This document shows, piece by piece, positions 9,088 through 19,886 of a stretch of DNA of 34,665 nucleotides (position 1 is its first letter; every line of letters starts with the position of its first letter). The translations under genes and the position numbers were made by a program. Source of the stretch: Guillardia theta CCMP2712 (Eukaryota; Cryptophyceae; Pyrenomonadales; Geminigeraceae). The notes beneath the pieces are model-generated. The model searched no databases. It saw only the letters and a program-made list of their open reading frames with translations, and was not told where the DNA came from. Where the stretch lies: positions 430,302 through 464,966 of the forward strand of contig NW_005434628.1 in the NCBI RefSeq assembly GCF_000315625.1, read 5' to 3'.

Positions 9088-10360
9088 GTCTTCTTTGCTT
9101 TCTGCTCGTATTCCTGCTCTCTTCTCTCTTCTCCTCACCTCTCCGCTGCCTCGCCCTGATGACGTGTCATGCAGGGAGGACCTGTGGCCATCTTTGGAGA
9201 CTGCGAGTTTGTGGTGACGTGGGAAACAGGCATGCACCGTATTTCTGATGTTTCTCCTCCTTATCCTCCATCAGAGCTGGCGTGCCCGATCCGTCAGATC
9301 ACTCTCCTTCACTTCCTCCTCCTCCTCATCGTCGTCGTCATCCTCTACCTCGCCGTGGGCTTCTGCATCAATGTGCGCTACCGCGGGGCCATCCCCGACT
9401 ACGACGCCATTCCCAACATCCAACAGGTTCGTTTCCCAATCATCCGCTGCTTTTGTTGCTTCCCTTCTCTCACCTTTCGCTCACCTTTCGCTTGTGCAGA
9501 TCCGATGGCTTGGAGCTGTCATTCTTGCCGTATCAGCCAAGGTCTACCCCACTTCTTCCTCTCTAACTCCTTCTACTTCGCTTCTTTTCTCTTCCACATG
9601 CTCACGCAGTCTCATTCAGGTCTTGGAGATCATCGGGGATTATCTCCCGTGGGCCCGACGGGCTGTCGGTTGGCTCTCGGACAAGGTCGGCCTGGGCTAT
9701 GACCTCATAGCTGAGAGGATGGGTGGGAGAGGAGCGGGCGAGCAGCGCAAGTCAGCGGGGCAGCGCAGGACCACGGGGATACTCGACCGAGAGGGCTACG
9801 ACCAGGTGAGCAGCATGTAGTGCCCTCCCTGTCCGTCTCCATCCTCTCTCCTTTCTCTCCTCGCCTCTTCTTGTGACGGCCGTCGTGCCTCCTGTCTGCC
9901 TGTCTTTCTGAGTCTCCTCCAACCTCAGCAGCTAACTGAACTGGCAGCTTTGAACCCTCAACTATCTGAATGATCAGCACAGCGGGCAGGCAGGGGGCAG
10001 CATCAAAGTAGTAGAGGGCATGCCGGTCTGCCTGGTCCGCTTCCTTCTCGTTCTTTAGTCTGCCCCAGGGCACCAGGCGAGAGCTCGAGGGTTTGTAAAT
10101 TCATTTGATCTCAGTAACTCTTGGAATGAAAGAATACAATAACACTTGATTGACACTTGATTTAGAGGAGCAGGATGACTCTGTTCGACTTGTCCTGTTC
10201 ATCCTTGCTGCCACAGATCGATAACCTCTGCAAGAATTGTATGGCCAACTGGCGATGCTCCTGCGAGCCTGAGGTACCTCAGTTCGGCTCCGAGTCCACG
10301 GCTGACCAGGCCTGGCTCATGGACCACGGGCTCAGGCTGCCCGACCCCTGGAAGGACTGA
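8072..10360 (+). CDS. MRH-domain (mannose-6-phosphate receptor homology) membrane protein
   Basis: Proposed exons: 8072-8084, 8280-8694, 8747-8829, 8875-8921, 9175-9229, 9275-9426, 9620-9805 and 10217-10360, all frame-consistent, giving 364 residues. A hydrophobic segment near residues 17-32 is a signal peptide or anchor. Residues about 50-209 form a Cys-rich MRH fold: YFNVCN, LLYTGGSRCG, RSTEFHFEC and CEFVVTWET..ACP. Family members bind mannose-type glycans or sort lysosomal and endosomal cargo. A second membrane helix (about 215-234) is followed by a cytosolic tail with CKNC and CSC (322-333). The tyrosine usual in the C-x-Y motif is Phe here (CEF), so glycan binding is uncertain. Introns 8830-8874 and 9230-9274 (GC-AG) are both 45 nt and stop-free, so their removal is inferred from domain continuity. 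Intron 9427-9619 might hide a small exon. Confidence 0.8.
8962..9088. repeat. CAT/CAC microsatellite in an intron
   Basis: A long run of CAT, CAC and ATC triplets within the intron 8922-9174 of the MRH gene. Translated in some frames it gives poly-His, which is not coding. Confidence 0.9.
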
Positions 10361-10410
10361 CCTCTGTCGTGGATGGATCAGCTCCAATCCACCATGCACA
10401 GAAAACACAC

Positions 10411-12955
10411 TCACCCATGGCCGATGCCGCGAAGCATGCCTCCTTGGTCAGTATCCTTGCTGGGAGACATTTTGTTTCTTCCCACGGGCATCATTCTTGC
10501 TTGCTGCTGCAGACTGTTCATGTTCATGCTGAAGGTAGCAGCATCTTCGCTCGGATGGTTGTATCCAGCATCTGCGATCTCGTCGTCCAGGGGAGTGAAC
10601 TCGGTACCACCATCAAGACCATCATGACCAGCGGTCGATCCCATGTGGCCGAACGGACTCCCGTACTGCTCGCCATGAACAGGTTGTGAAGCCGCGAGGT
10701 TCATCAGCCCTTGCATTGGAGAACTTCTGTTCCCAAAGTTGGGTCCTTGACCGGACCCTCCAACCACCTGCCCTCCTTGCATTCCTGGCGACTGCACTGG
10801 AAATGGCTGCAAGGAGCAGCCGTCATTGAGCAATCGTGCATGCACAGAAGTCCAAACCTGCTGTAGGTATTGCTGCTGGAATTGCTGCAACTGTACTTCA
10901 TCTAGATAGGCTCGTAAATACTGTTCGTCGCTACCCATCGGCGACGGCATCCCCTTTGCAGCACCCAAGAGCGCTGCAAGATCTACTCCTGCTAAAGATT
11001 CAGACGAGTGAAATCAACACCCATAATCGCACCATTCCCAGAGCCAAAACGCTGAAACGCCGATAAAACAGCAGGCGGCATCGGAGCGCGCAATTCCTCG
11101 ACGCCATGTGCATAAGGGCAGTGCGGTCCTTTACAACAGCGACTCTGCAAGTGGAAGAGACAGAGTTTGGTCTTATAACGATCCATCTTGACTGGAGAGA
11201 GGAGCCCAGGAGGAGCGATTGGAGCTGCAAAGGCCCCAGTTAGTGAATGCTCATCGCTGCACATCAAGAGAGGTGAAGGAAAAATACGTCTATAAGCGGG
11301 TCCTGAACCTGCTAAGCGTTTGAGGTCTTCAGCCCCATGAGCGAATGTGCAGGATGCTCCTTTGGTGCACATGTTGTTTTCCCAAAATTTACATATCACC
11401 TGCGAGACATTCAGACTCGAGAGGTAAATTAGAGGAGGTGTGGAGAAAGACGATAGTACTAGCACAGGTGTTTGGAGACATACCGTCTTATATCCCTTGG
11501 GTTGCATGTTCATCATCGAGCCTCCTTGCCATTGTGCGTCATTCTGCACTGGGCTGGTCTGACCTCCATGGAACCCGGGGCCCATCATGTTCATATTCAC
11601 ACCAGGAGGCTCGTTAAAGTGCCGCTCTAATCCCTGCAGCTGACTCTGCTGAGCAACATTGCCCGGGGGCGCCATGGCTCCCGCCATAGCACTGTTGAAA
11701 GGCGCTATCTGCTGCATGCTCGGGGATGCATTGCCTGGCATGCCGAACATGGGGTTGTTCAACGGGCTTCCAGCTCTATTCACACCTCCAAACATGTTCT
11801 GGGGGCCCTGGATGACAAGATGAGAAACACGATTGAGAAATCACATGTGCATACGAACCATGGGGTTCAGACCCTGGAAGTTGGGTACATTTCCTTTCAT
11901 GATCTGAGGATTCTGGTCATGCATGATATTGGGTCCTTGTTGCATCGGCATTGGTTGCAACATGTGCATTTGTTGTTGAAGATTGTTCTTGTTCTGCATC
12001 TGCATGTTCTGCATCTGCATGTTCTGCATCTGCATGTTCTGCATCTGCTGCTGGTGCATCTGCATGCCCGGCTGCGGCATTTGCATCTGCTGCTGGGGTC
12101 TGTCCATATCACCGTACATCTGCAATTGGCGTGACGCACGCGAAACATTCATTTGCTGCTGCATTGGCGATGTTTTGACTGGTGAGTTTGAAGCACTCCC
12201 CTGATTCGATCGGTTCCTGTTCGGTGAAGCGTTGGGGTCAATGTGGCTCGAGGCAAGAAGGTCAGCTAAGTCATCCTGGTTCTGAACGAACTGCGGGGAG
12301 TTGAAATGCACTAGGGAGGGGGACTGAGAGTTGGGAGCTTGAGAGTTCTGATGTAGCTGTGCAAATCTTTGCTGAATTTCGCTCTTGGTGAAAGGCATCG
12401 GGAGGGGCTGCATTGCATTCATCGGAGGGTTTGAGATCAGCCTTGGAGGGAATCCCTGTTGGTATTGTTGTGGAGAATGCCCTTCGGAGAACTCGCTTCT
12501 GACATGCATACCTTGCCCTTGCAACTCGTTTGAGCTCTCAGGCGATAGACTATTTCTGCTCTGAAAATCCTGTGGGGATCCAATCGGGCGCTGTTGTCGA
12601 TTAGTTGGGGCGGCGGCGTTACCATGCAAGTTTGAGTTAACGTTCATCATCTGAGAGTAGGCTTGCTGCATGTTGGGTGGCTGTGCACGTTGAGCAGGCA
12701 GCCAGTGCTGGGCTGAAGGTTGGGATGTAGTATTTACAGTGTTGGGATGCTTGTTTTCCGCTATCGGCTTCAAGAGCTGCTCTTCAAGCTCGGGTCCACT
12801 TCGGAGGTACCCTGGTGCACAATGTGTGTTTGACTCAGAGATCAAACCTGGATGGCTCTTGAGGTGGGGCGAATATGCTTGCTGGTCAGAAAGGGCTTTG
12901 AATTTCCCATCCACCGGCTGCATGTGAAAGAATAATGTTGGCCCGAACGGTCGTG
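10411..12955 (-). CDS. Tandem CCCH zinc-finger protein, Gln/Met-rich (5' exon unresolved)
   Basis: Exons in gene order: 12955-11859, 11807-11484, 11399-11021 and 10973-10411, about 787 residues plus a short first exon. Two zinc fingers of type C-x7-C-x5-C-x3-H lie at about 11393-11337 and 11162-11106, separated by a Pro/Ala-rich linker. This finger type binds single-stranded RNA in TTP, Nab2 and related proteins, so an mRNA-binding role is likely. The rest is low-complexity Gln, Met, Asn, Ser and Pro sequence, including a repeated QMQNM unit near 11990-12050. The acceptor at 12956 (TTACAG) needs an upstream exon ending in phase 1; an ATG at 13392 is a candidate. The intron 11020-10974 (47 nt) has an alternative acceptor 15 nt upstream that keeps the frame. 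The stop lies 50 bp from that of the convergent MRH gene. Confidence 0.8.
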
Positions 12956-14199
12956 CTGTAAGCAAATCAAGTCAGACGAACACAAGGCAGGGAGTAATCA
13001 CAAAAGAGTGGTTCTCTTGTTATTTCATTTCAAATCGTAGTTGGTCATAGTCAAAATGATATTGAGGCATGTAAACAATCGGCAGAAAAACAAAACACTG
13101 CAAACGTGTTCAGCTTCGAATCAGGTATCACGCACAGCATCATGACCCTCATTGCTACAAAAAGACAAGCATCCACACAATCAGGAGTACAATACGAATG
13201 GCCATAGCTGATTTTCAAAAAAATCAACAGATTAGAAACTCATAACACAAGATCTGCTTTCAGAATGCTTCACAACAAAGCGCTGCGATCTTAAAACAAA
13301 TGTTGACAGACGACAAAACGACGACTCCTCGACATGAAATCAACGGGGCTGAACGCTAAGAAGAGATAGTCGGATGGAGGGGTCGAAGACATGACGATCA
13401 CAGAGAACAGTATGCCATCCTGCCCCCGCTCTGAGCGCAGCAGCGGCGCATCGCTGCAGCGGAGGCGGCGGAGGAGGAGGAGGCTCAAGCTACCCCCCGC
13501 AGGGTGTCCTAGGTCACATAGGAGAGATTCTAGGCGGTTCTAGGACTCCTATTCACTCCAGGCGTCAGGATTCCGTCAAGGGGCTCTTGATGGGAGAGGT
13601 GGGTGGTAATCTGAGAACAAAATCCATTGAATTTTAGTTAAGTTAAGTTATGATTTGCTACTAAGTTTCTTAAAAGGTGTTATACCTGTAAACAATCTAC
13701 TGAAAATTCAAGGGGTAAATGTGGGCTCGATGAAAGCACTGGAAAACGTATCACCCCTGTCTGTGAAAATATTTTCAGGTAACAATTGCTGGTACCAAAT
13801 TTCCGTACAAGCAGTCTGTATATTTGTATGGATTTTATAATATATATAGATGAATTTTCTGAGTATTTATGTACCATGTGCATATTTATGGTACTATAAA
13901 TTAAAACAAAGATATTAAGCGGTTATCCGACGAACGCGACTTCCTCTGCCTTCTATCAGGTAATATAGTCAAAAAGATTTGTGGTTGTATGTGATATAGT
14001 CAATATTTCTCATTTTGCAGTGAACAAGCTGTCAGGTAGGGCATTTTCAAATATGTTCTCATTTAATAATTGACACCTGTACGGCAATTCATGATGAAAT
14101 ACCCTCCACAAGGTGTTGAGCTCCAGCAATAGGTCTATAGTCAATGAAAGTCTAAATATATCATTTTTTTTAGCCTTTATTGAGGAAAACGGAGGACCC
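12956..14199. other. Upstream region of the CCCH gene and AT-richer intergenic DNA
   Basis: The first 500 bp probably contain the 5' exon and promoter of the minus-strand CCCH gene (candidate start at 13392). From about 13500 the DNA is AT-richer, with GTTAAGTTAAGTTATG near 13638 and a TATATATA run near 13840. I see no gene I can support. Confidence 0.4.
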
Positions 14200-14264
14200 T
14201 ACCCCAGTGAGAGACATTCTATACCCCTCCTTTCTACCGCGCTCCTCTGTACCCACCCCTGGTC

Positions 14265-14545
14265 TCCCCCCGGAGGCACCGATCAGTCGGACGGTCCGGG
14301 TCGGACCGTACGGCTGGTCACTGTCACGCCGTACTACCGTACTGTCAGACCACAGCCCGCCGGCCCGCCGTCACCGGGCGTGACCGCCGCGGCGGCGGCG
14401 GAGTACGCGCTGGATGGTCCGAGTCTCTCGGAGGCTCGCCGACCATCGCACTGCGCAAGACGTCTCCGAGTGATCGGCCGGGCGCCCGGGCCGACTCTGT
14501 GACTTGCAAACGAGTCCCGGTACTGCGGTATGCGCGCGGGGACGG
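14265..14545. repeat. GC-rich island
   Basis: GC-rich sequence with the island vocabulary. It shares ordered anchors with the less GC-rich sequence at 33759-33813: CGCTGGATGGTC (14408), GCAAGACGTCTC (14455), GTGATC (14470) and ACTTGCAAACG (14502). Two of the intervals between anchors are 24-25 bp longer here. Confidence 0.7.
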
Positions 14546-15240
14546 CCGGCGTCTCCACAGCGTTGCCTTTCTCAATTGACCTTGGAGCTCTAAAACGTTT
14601 CGCGGTGAGGGTGGTAGATTCAAATCCACGCATACCACGCCTCATGTGGGGGCGGGGTGGGTCTTCCGACCGTGTTCCGAATTCAAATCACGAAGAGCCA
14701 AGCAGAACTTTTTCAGGGGTAGGGTCTTCTTGAGTACAATTTCTTGGTACCAGTTAGTACAGTCCGAACCATGTGACTTTGGTACTCTTTTGGTACCATT
14801 CGGGGTTCTCCCCTATGTATTGTACACATCCGGTACAAGTATAACCCCACTCCCATGAAAAATCTTCAAGCATGCTGGTGAATTGCTTCATCCCTTGAAC
14901 CTGGGGCCTGTCCGATCAAATCATATGGGCATACATAAGAAAACTGCAAGCCTGTATGTGGGGTCGGCCTGAACCATCTTGAATTCAAATGAGAGGGGGT
15001 GATGGAGGCGGGACTCCTTCGGATCCGAGAACCCCTCCGTTTGAGTCATTTTGGGTGGTGGGGTGGGTATGGAGCACCCTCAACTACCCACCTTTGAAAG
15101 AGTTTGAAAGTCTACATTAGGGGGTGGGGGTAACACCCATTTCTCATTCCCCAAGCCCCCTCTCCCTGGACGAGCAAGAAGCGATGAAATGGTGCCTTCC
15201 TGACTCACCAGGATGAACTTTGATATTGAGAGACTTCGAA
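14546..15240. repeat. G/C-run and GGTACC-rich intergenic sequence
   Basis: Short runs such as GGGGGTGGGGGTAAC, GGTGGGGTGGGTA and several GGTACC or GTACAAG words. Similar composition occurs near 14200-14260, 19600-19720, 27090-27400 and 29340-29640. GATTCAAATCC at 14620 resembles a tRNA T-loop but no cloverleaf surrounds it. No gene is supported. Confidence 0.45.
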
Positions 15241-16508
15241 TCCAACCCAACTGAGATAGAAATGAGATGAAGATCTCATATCATACCTGTAAGAGATGAT
15301 CGAGCTTCTTTCTCAACTCTACAGGTTGGGCCAAGGTTTGAATCATCCATCCTGCAATGGAATATGCACCCTAGGTTCAAACAATCCGCGGGTGTACTTG
15401 CAAATATTCTTCGAAGACAAGATGAAATTTTTATGATCAGGTAAGGAATTGATAATCGATACACCATTGAACAGAATCAACTCTGATTGACCCTTTATTC
15501 AAATTGCCGTAGGTTGCACGTTGCGCTCAAATGCATGACTGTGATTTGTGAGAAATTTGTATCCAGCTGTACCTTGAGCGACTTTTCTGTCTAGATATGT
15601 GTTCTCATGTCATCACTTGCTTTCAATTCTTCTAGTCTTACAGTCAGGATTCATGCACTTCACCTTTCTATGGAGGCAAGTCTTACATGCACTCAACCGT
15701 TCAACGATACATGAAGAGACGTTTGCACAGAAGATGACTGTTCCTGCCCGCATAGATGACTGTAGAGAACCGTTGTTGATCATGAATCACTATATCTATG
15801 ATCATATTTCGATGATTTTTCCGTTTCGCTTCAATTTTTTCCTCTGTCATGATATTTTTTCACAAGGATTTCGATTGCACAGAAACCTAGTCAGAAATGA
15901 AGCAATGTGCAGATGATGCCTTTGCGTATCAATAAATGAGACGTTCATCGGATCAATCCTGTCTTGGTGTCGCAATGCTACCGTGCAACTGTAGTGTTCT
16001 TGTCGCATGGCTCTACAGAGGAGTGCCTTGTTCAACAGAGCAAGCACTCGATGATTGCAATCGAGTCGCAAACACTGTGAATCAACAAACAGAATTGCAC
16101 ATTCAGGTTATCATATCTTTATTAGAAGAGTTACAATCAGGGTACAAGCACAACCGACCTCCCTGTAATCCTGAAGACGTTCCATCTTTTGCCTGGCGAG
16201 GGTGTATCTGCGTTAACCAAGAAGCATGTGACATGTGGCCACATCTTGAATGCTCTACGGTCAGGAATATCAACATCTTCAAAACGGCTCTCTTGTTTGC
16301 TGTGACATCAACTGCTTGGTAGCGGCTCATCCGATGAACAGAATCTGATGCAAGTTCACACCAGTAATATTTACATGATGCATCAGTCAGTGTGATGAAA
16401 TTGGTGATTTGCAAAATGTTTCATCGTTCCAACACATCCTTAAGAATTGGATGAAGAATCCTTCACGAACCACGGGACTTACTTGTCATCATTCGATTGT
16501 ACTGAGGA
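15241..16508. other. Gene-poor AT-balanced region
   Basis: About 1.3 kb without a convincing gene. A plus-strand open frame at 15936-16322 (128 codons) looks mildly protein-like, but it has no recognisable domain or splice context. The stretch may be decayed sequence linked to the gene remnant at 16509-17059. Confidence 0.4.
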
Positions 16509-17059
16509 TCATCTTTGTTTCAAGCATCGAGCTGCTCCGACCGTGACTGCTAAAATGCGCTGTATCTGTTCATTTAGAACTTTCCGTTGAGCTTTTCCTT
16601 CAGTTTTGCATGTTCTTCCATGCAGTGAGATGACCATGTCAATATTTTGCCTAGACCTGATCGACTCCCGAGTCCTGAACTTATCTTTGTTTGTGCCCAT
16701 TTCATGTCACAACCTTTTCACATCGGGACAGTTCTGCGATGTGTCGAAAACCCCTTCGTATGCAGCCATTGTCTCGAGAGTTTTGTATGCTGGGCGGCTT
16801 ACTGGTACGTCTACGTACTCCTGGATACCGGTTTGTAATATTGGTTGGGCACTTGCCAAAGTCTTCACCCGTTCATCAATCTCATACAAGTTGCCAAAGG
16901 CTGCAAATCATTCCAACCTGCATCAAGAACACGTCATTTGGATCTCTTCCCGTGATAATTTCGATGAAAAAAAGAGATAATGCTCACCTGACTTGTCTTG
17001 CTCTGTCAAACGCTGCACATCCTCATATCTGTACGGCTTCGCAGAGTTCACAGTGGCGG
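16509..17059 (-). pseudogene. Spliced gene fragment, 5' end lost at the tandem array
   Basis: On the minus strand an exon ending at 16988 (reading YRYEDVQRLTEQDKS) joins, across an 87-nt GTGAGC..GCAG intron, an exon from 16900 (reading AFGNLYEIDERVKTLASAQP). That exon continues to a stop at 16707 unless a further short intron is removed; a second coherent stretch (RTRESIRSRQNIDMVI) follows to 16509. The coding quality and splice signals suggest a real gene. No start codon is visible, and 50 bp upstream of the frame lies other DNA leading into the 137-bp array. I do not recognise the protein family. It is either a 5'-truncated remnant or a gene whose first exons lie elsewhere. Confidence 0.5.
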
Positions 17060-17192
17060 GAAACTTTCAACATTGATATTTTTTATTTTGATATTTGATA
17101 TCGTATTGGCGATGCATCATGATTGAGCTTCGGAGGGCCAGCCACGCCTGTGAAGGCCATAATGGCCATCAAAGCTGACTTGCGATGGCATG

Positions 17193-17918
17193 GGAGCGTG
17201 ACACACAAAGATTTCAGGCCGCAGGAGCGTGACACACAATGATTTCAGGCCGAACACCTCCTCAATTTTCAAGTTGTTCCATGTAGGTTGGACTTGCTCC
17301 AAACTATATGGAACAACTTGAAACTTGGAGGAGCGTGACACACAATGATTTCAGGCCGCAGGAGCGTGACACACAATGATTTCAGGCCGAACACCTCCTC
17401 AATTTTCAAGTTGTTCCATGTAGGTTGGACTTGCTCCAAACTATATGGAACAACTTGAAACTTGGAGGAGCGTGACACACAATGATTTCAGGCCGCAGGA
17501 GCGTGACACACAATGATTTCAGGCCGAACACCTCCTCAATTTTCAAGTTGTTCCATGTAGGTTGGACTTGCTCCAAACTATATGGAACAACTTGAAACTT
17601 GGAGGAGCGTGACACACAATGATTTCAGGCCGCAGGAGCGTGACACACAATGATTTCAGGCCGAACACCTCCTCAATTTTCAAGTTGTTCCATGTAGGTT
17701 GGACTTGCTCCAAACTATATGGAACAACTTGAAACTTGGAGGAGCGTGACACACAATGATTTCAGGCCGCAGGAGCGTGACACACAATGATTTCAGGCCG
17801 AACACCTCCTCAATTTTCAAGTTGTTCCATGTAGGTTGGACTTGCTCCAAACTATATGGAACAACTTGAAACTTGGAGGAGCGTGACACACAAAGACTTC
17901 AGTTTCAGGCCGAACACC
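17193..17918. repeat. 137-bp tandem array with a hairpin in each unit
   Basis: About 5.3 copies of a 137-bp unit, nearly identical. Each unit holds two direct copies of a roughly 30-bp box (GGAGCGTGACACACAATG..TTTCAGGCCG) and one inverted repeat. In the first unit the arms are 17257-17282 and 17308-17331; their core, TTTCAAGTTGTTCCAT, is perfectly complementary over 16 bp. The 25-base loop contains a smaller TTGGA/TCCAA pair. Short minus-strand frames repeated in step with the unit are by-products. The last unit is interrupted by the insertion at 17919. Confidence 0.95.
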
Positions 17919-18398
17919 CCCGGCTACGAGTCGAATCAACCTCCACTGCTCACTGGCCAGACTCTATTTAACCCAAGATCCACCAAACACTATCTCTCAG
18001 TACACCTGAGATCCTTACCCCAACCTTATTCACCTCAACGATACACAGCTGTGCAGTCTCTAACACCTTCACTGATGATGATAGAACTCTCAGAAGAACC
18101 ACACAACACCCGGGCCACCAACACTTCCTTTATTCACAGCGGTCACCTCCCGGCTTCAGTCCCTTGCAACCGTGACGGGAGTCCAGTGACGGCAAGTACA
18201 ATGCACAGCGCCCTGGACACGTGTCCTCCTCACCCCCTTTTCACTGCCAGACCCTCAGGCTCGTCGATTCCTTAATTCCAGACCTATGTCAAAGCCCACT
18301 TCCATCTGACTCAGTGAGTCGCTGAGCTTCGTCTACCGATGAGACGCAATACCCTGAACTTCTCGCCGTCTCCAAGAACTTATCGGCGGCGAGTTCTT
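17919..18398. mobile_element. 480-bp insertion flanked by ACACC duplication
   Basis: The array unit normally reads GGCCGAACACCTCCTCAATT. Here the sequence stops after ACACC (17914-17918), 480 bp of unrelated DNA follow, and the unit resumes with ACACC (18399-18403) TCCTCAATT. That is the signature of an insertion with a 5-bp target duplication. The insert starts CCCGGC and ends GTTCTT, has no clear terminal inverted repeats or TG..CA ends, and encodes nothing I recognise. Near its right end CTCGCCG..CGGCGAG can form a hairpin. It could be a solo LTR of an unusual element or a short non-autonomous transposon. Confidence 0.6.
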
Positions 18399-18428
18399 AC
18401 ACCTCCTCAATTTTCAAGTTGTTCCACA
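18399..18428. repeat. Truncated last unit of the hairpin array
   Basis: ACACCTCCTCAATTTTCAAG and then TTGTTCCA match the left hairpin arm of the array unit. The match ends at the start of the loop, after which the sequence differs (CAGTGAAATG). Confidence 0.85.
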
Positions 18429-18534
18429 GTGAAATGTTTTTTGTGGCCCTGAATCATTTCGGGCGCACTGACTCGTGTTCCAAGTTCCGACTGAAGCCTG
18501 GCATGCCATGTTATGTTAAGTTATGTTGACCTCC

Positions 18535-19555
18535 GACTGTTCAAGTCAAGTTGTGTCTGACACTGGGCCAGTGACAGTGACTCAGGCTACCGTAGTACCC
18601 GGGGCCGCCCCGGCGCTGGCAAGCAGGCACCGTGACGGTTCCAAGGCCGAGTCACTGAGTCAGCGCCGGGCTGGCGCGGCGCGGCGCGGCACTCAGCCTC
18701 CGACCGGACTGCCAGGCTCGGGCTCCGCCCGGCCGCCGCCGCCCGGCCGCCGCCGCCCGGCGGAGGCTCAGTGAGACGGTCACCGGCGTCGGCACTGCTG
18801 ATTAAAGCGGCCGGGATCAGCATGCCAGCCATGCGGCCAGTCCGATCAGATAGCCCCGCTGAGTTAATTGAACCGCAGTGACAGGCGGGCGGCCGCTGTG
18901 AAAACTCAAGGTCCGACCCGGCCGCCCGGCCGGGCGAGTCGGAGCCGGACTCTCCGGGACCAGGCTGAGGCTCGGAGGCTTCAAGGCTACCGGCGTACTC
19001 CGGTGAGTCAACCGTTGAACGGTGAGAGTCAAGTTCCGAGCCGCAGGCCGGGCGGCCCCACGCGGCGGCAATGCCCGGCGGTACCGGGCCGTACGGTACC
19101 CGCCCGGTCCGTGTCATCGGAACAGCGCCGCATTCCGAAGTTCCTTCAGGAAGTTCGGCCGGGCGGCCACCGTCGTGACAGCGATATCCGATCGGATGAT
19201 CCCGGCGGCGGCTGGCCGCGGGGGGCCGCTGCCGCGCGGGGATTGTCCTGCGCGCACGGTACTGTATCATAGTATGCCTCGGCGGTCAGGCTGCCTCTGT
19301 GAGTACGGTCCCGGACTGTACCGCCGAAGTTCGCCGGCTTGAACTCCGTTCACCCCCGACACTCACGGTCACCCCGGCGGGCCCGGCCGCCGCGCCGGCC
19401 GCCGGCCCGTCGCCGCGGCCGCGTGACTCTTACTGCCGCGGCGGCGGTTGTTGCCGGGCCGCCGGCCCGTGACCCGGTGCTAAAACTGCCGCTGTGCGGC
19501 AGTGCGGCAGTGCGGCAGTGCGGCGCCGCGCCGGCACTCGAAGCTCGGGTAGGTG
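18535..19555. repeat. Large GC-rich island
   Basis: About 1 kb, the largest island in the window. It contains GAGTCACTGAGTCAG, CCGCCGCCGCCCGGC repeats (about 18728-18760) and a short tandem of GTGCGGCA (about 19497-19525). The segment near 19170-19260 resembles 33920-33985 (CGACAGCGAYATC, GGCTGGCCGCG, TTGTCCTGCGCGC order). TTTACTCAAAG at 19561-19571, just outside, is the inverted form of the CTTTGAGTAAA module seen at 7292 and 34149. Confidence 0.7.
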
Positions 19556-19886
19556 AAAAGTTTACTCAAAGTTAAGTTAAAAAGGGTTGGATCGCTAACA
19601 TTGGGTGGGTACTGACTGCTTGGTGATGGCCCGGTACCACGGTGATGACCACGTGAATACTGGGCAGTATGGGGTAGGGCAGTCTCGAGTAAATGCGAAA
19701 GGGGGTGGGGTAGGGTTGGGGCTCTTCTTGTTAGCTCCGCACGTGCGGGGGCTGAACGTGCGGGCGACCAACATGGGGGAGGAATGAGGAGGGAGGAGGC
19801 GATGCGAGGAAGAGCGACAACGACGACAGCAGAGGGAGAGGGCTAGGAGGAGGAGAATCAGTGCTCTAGCTCCCTGAGGACGAACA
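19556..19886. other. Upstream region of BMS1
   Basis: Begins with the inverted TTTACTCAAAGTTAAGTTAAA module, then a G-run segment (GGGTGGGTA, GGGGTAGGG, GGGGGTGGGGTAGGG), then purine-rich probable 5' untranslated sequence. I see no clear TATA box. Confidence 0.4.

Noticed and set aside
8900-9217. Open frame rich in His/Ile from the CAT repeat
   Set aside because: It is a translated microsatellite inside an intron; the flanking exons join in frame without it.
14600-14640. tRNA-like T-loop GATTCAAATCC
   Set aside because: No acceptor, D or anticodon stems can be drawn around it.
15936-16322. Plus-strand frame of 128 codons
   Set aside because: It has no recognised domain and no neighbouring exon, and a minus-strand frame overlaps it; chance cannot be excluded.
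17117-17889. Repeated 69-codon minus-strand frames
   Set aside because: They repeat exactly every 137 bp and are translations of the tandem array, not genes.
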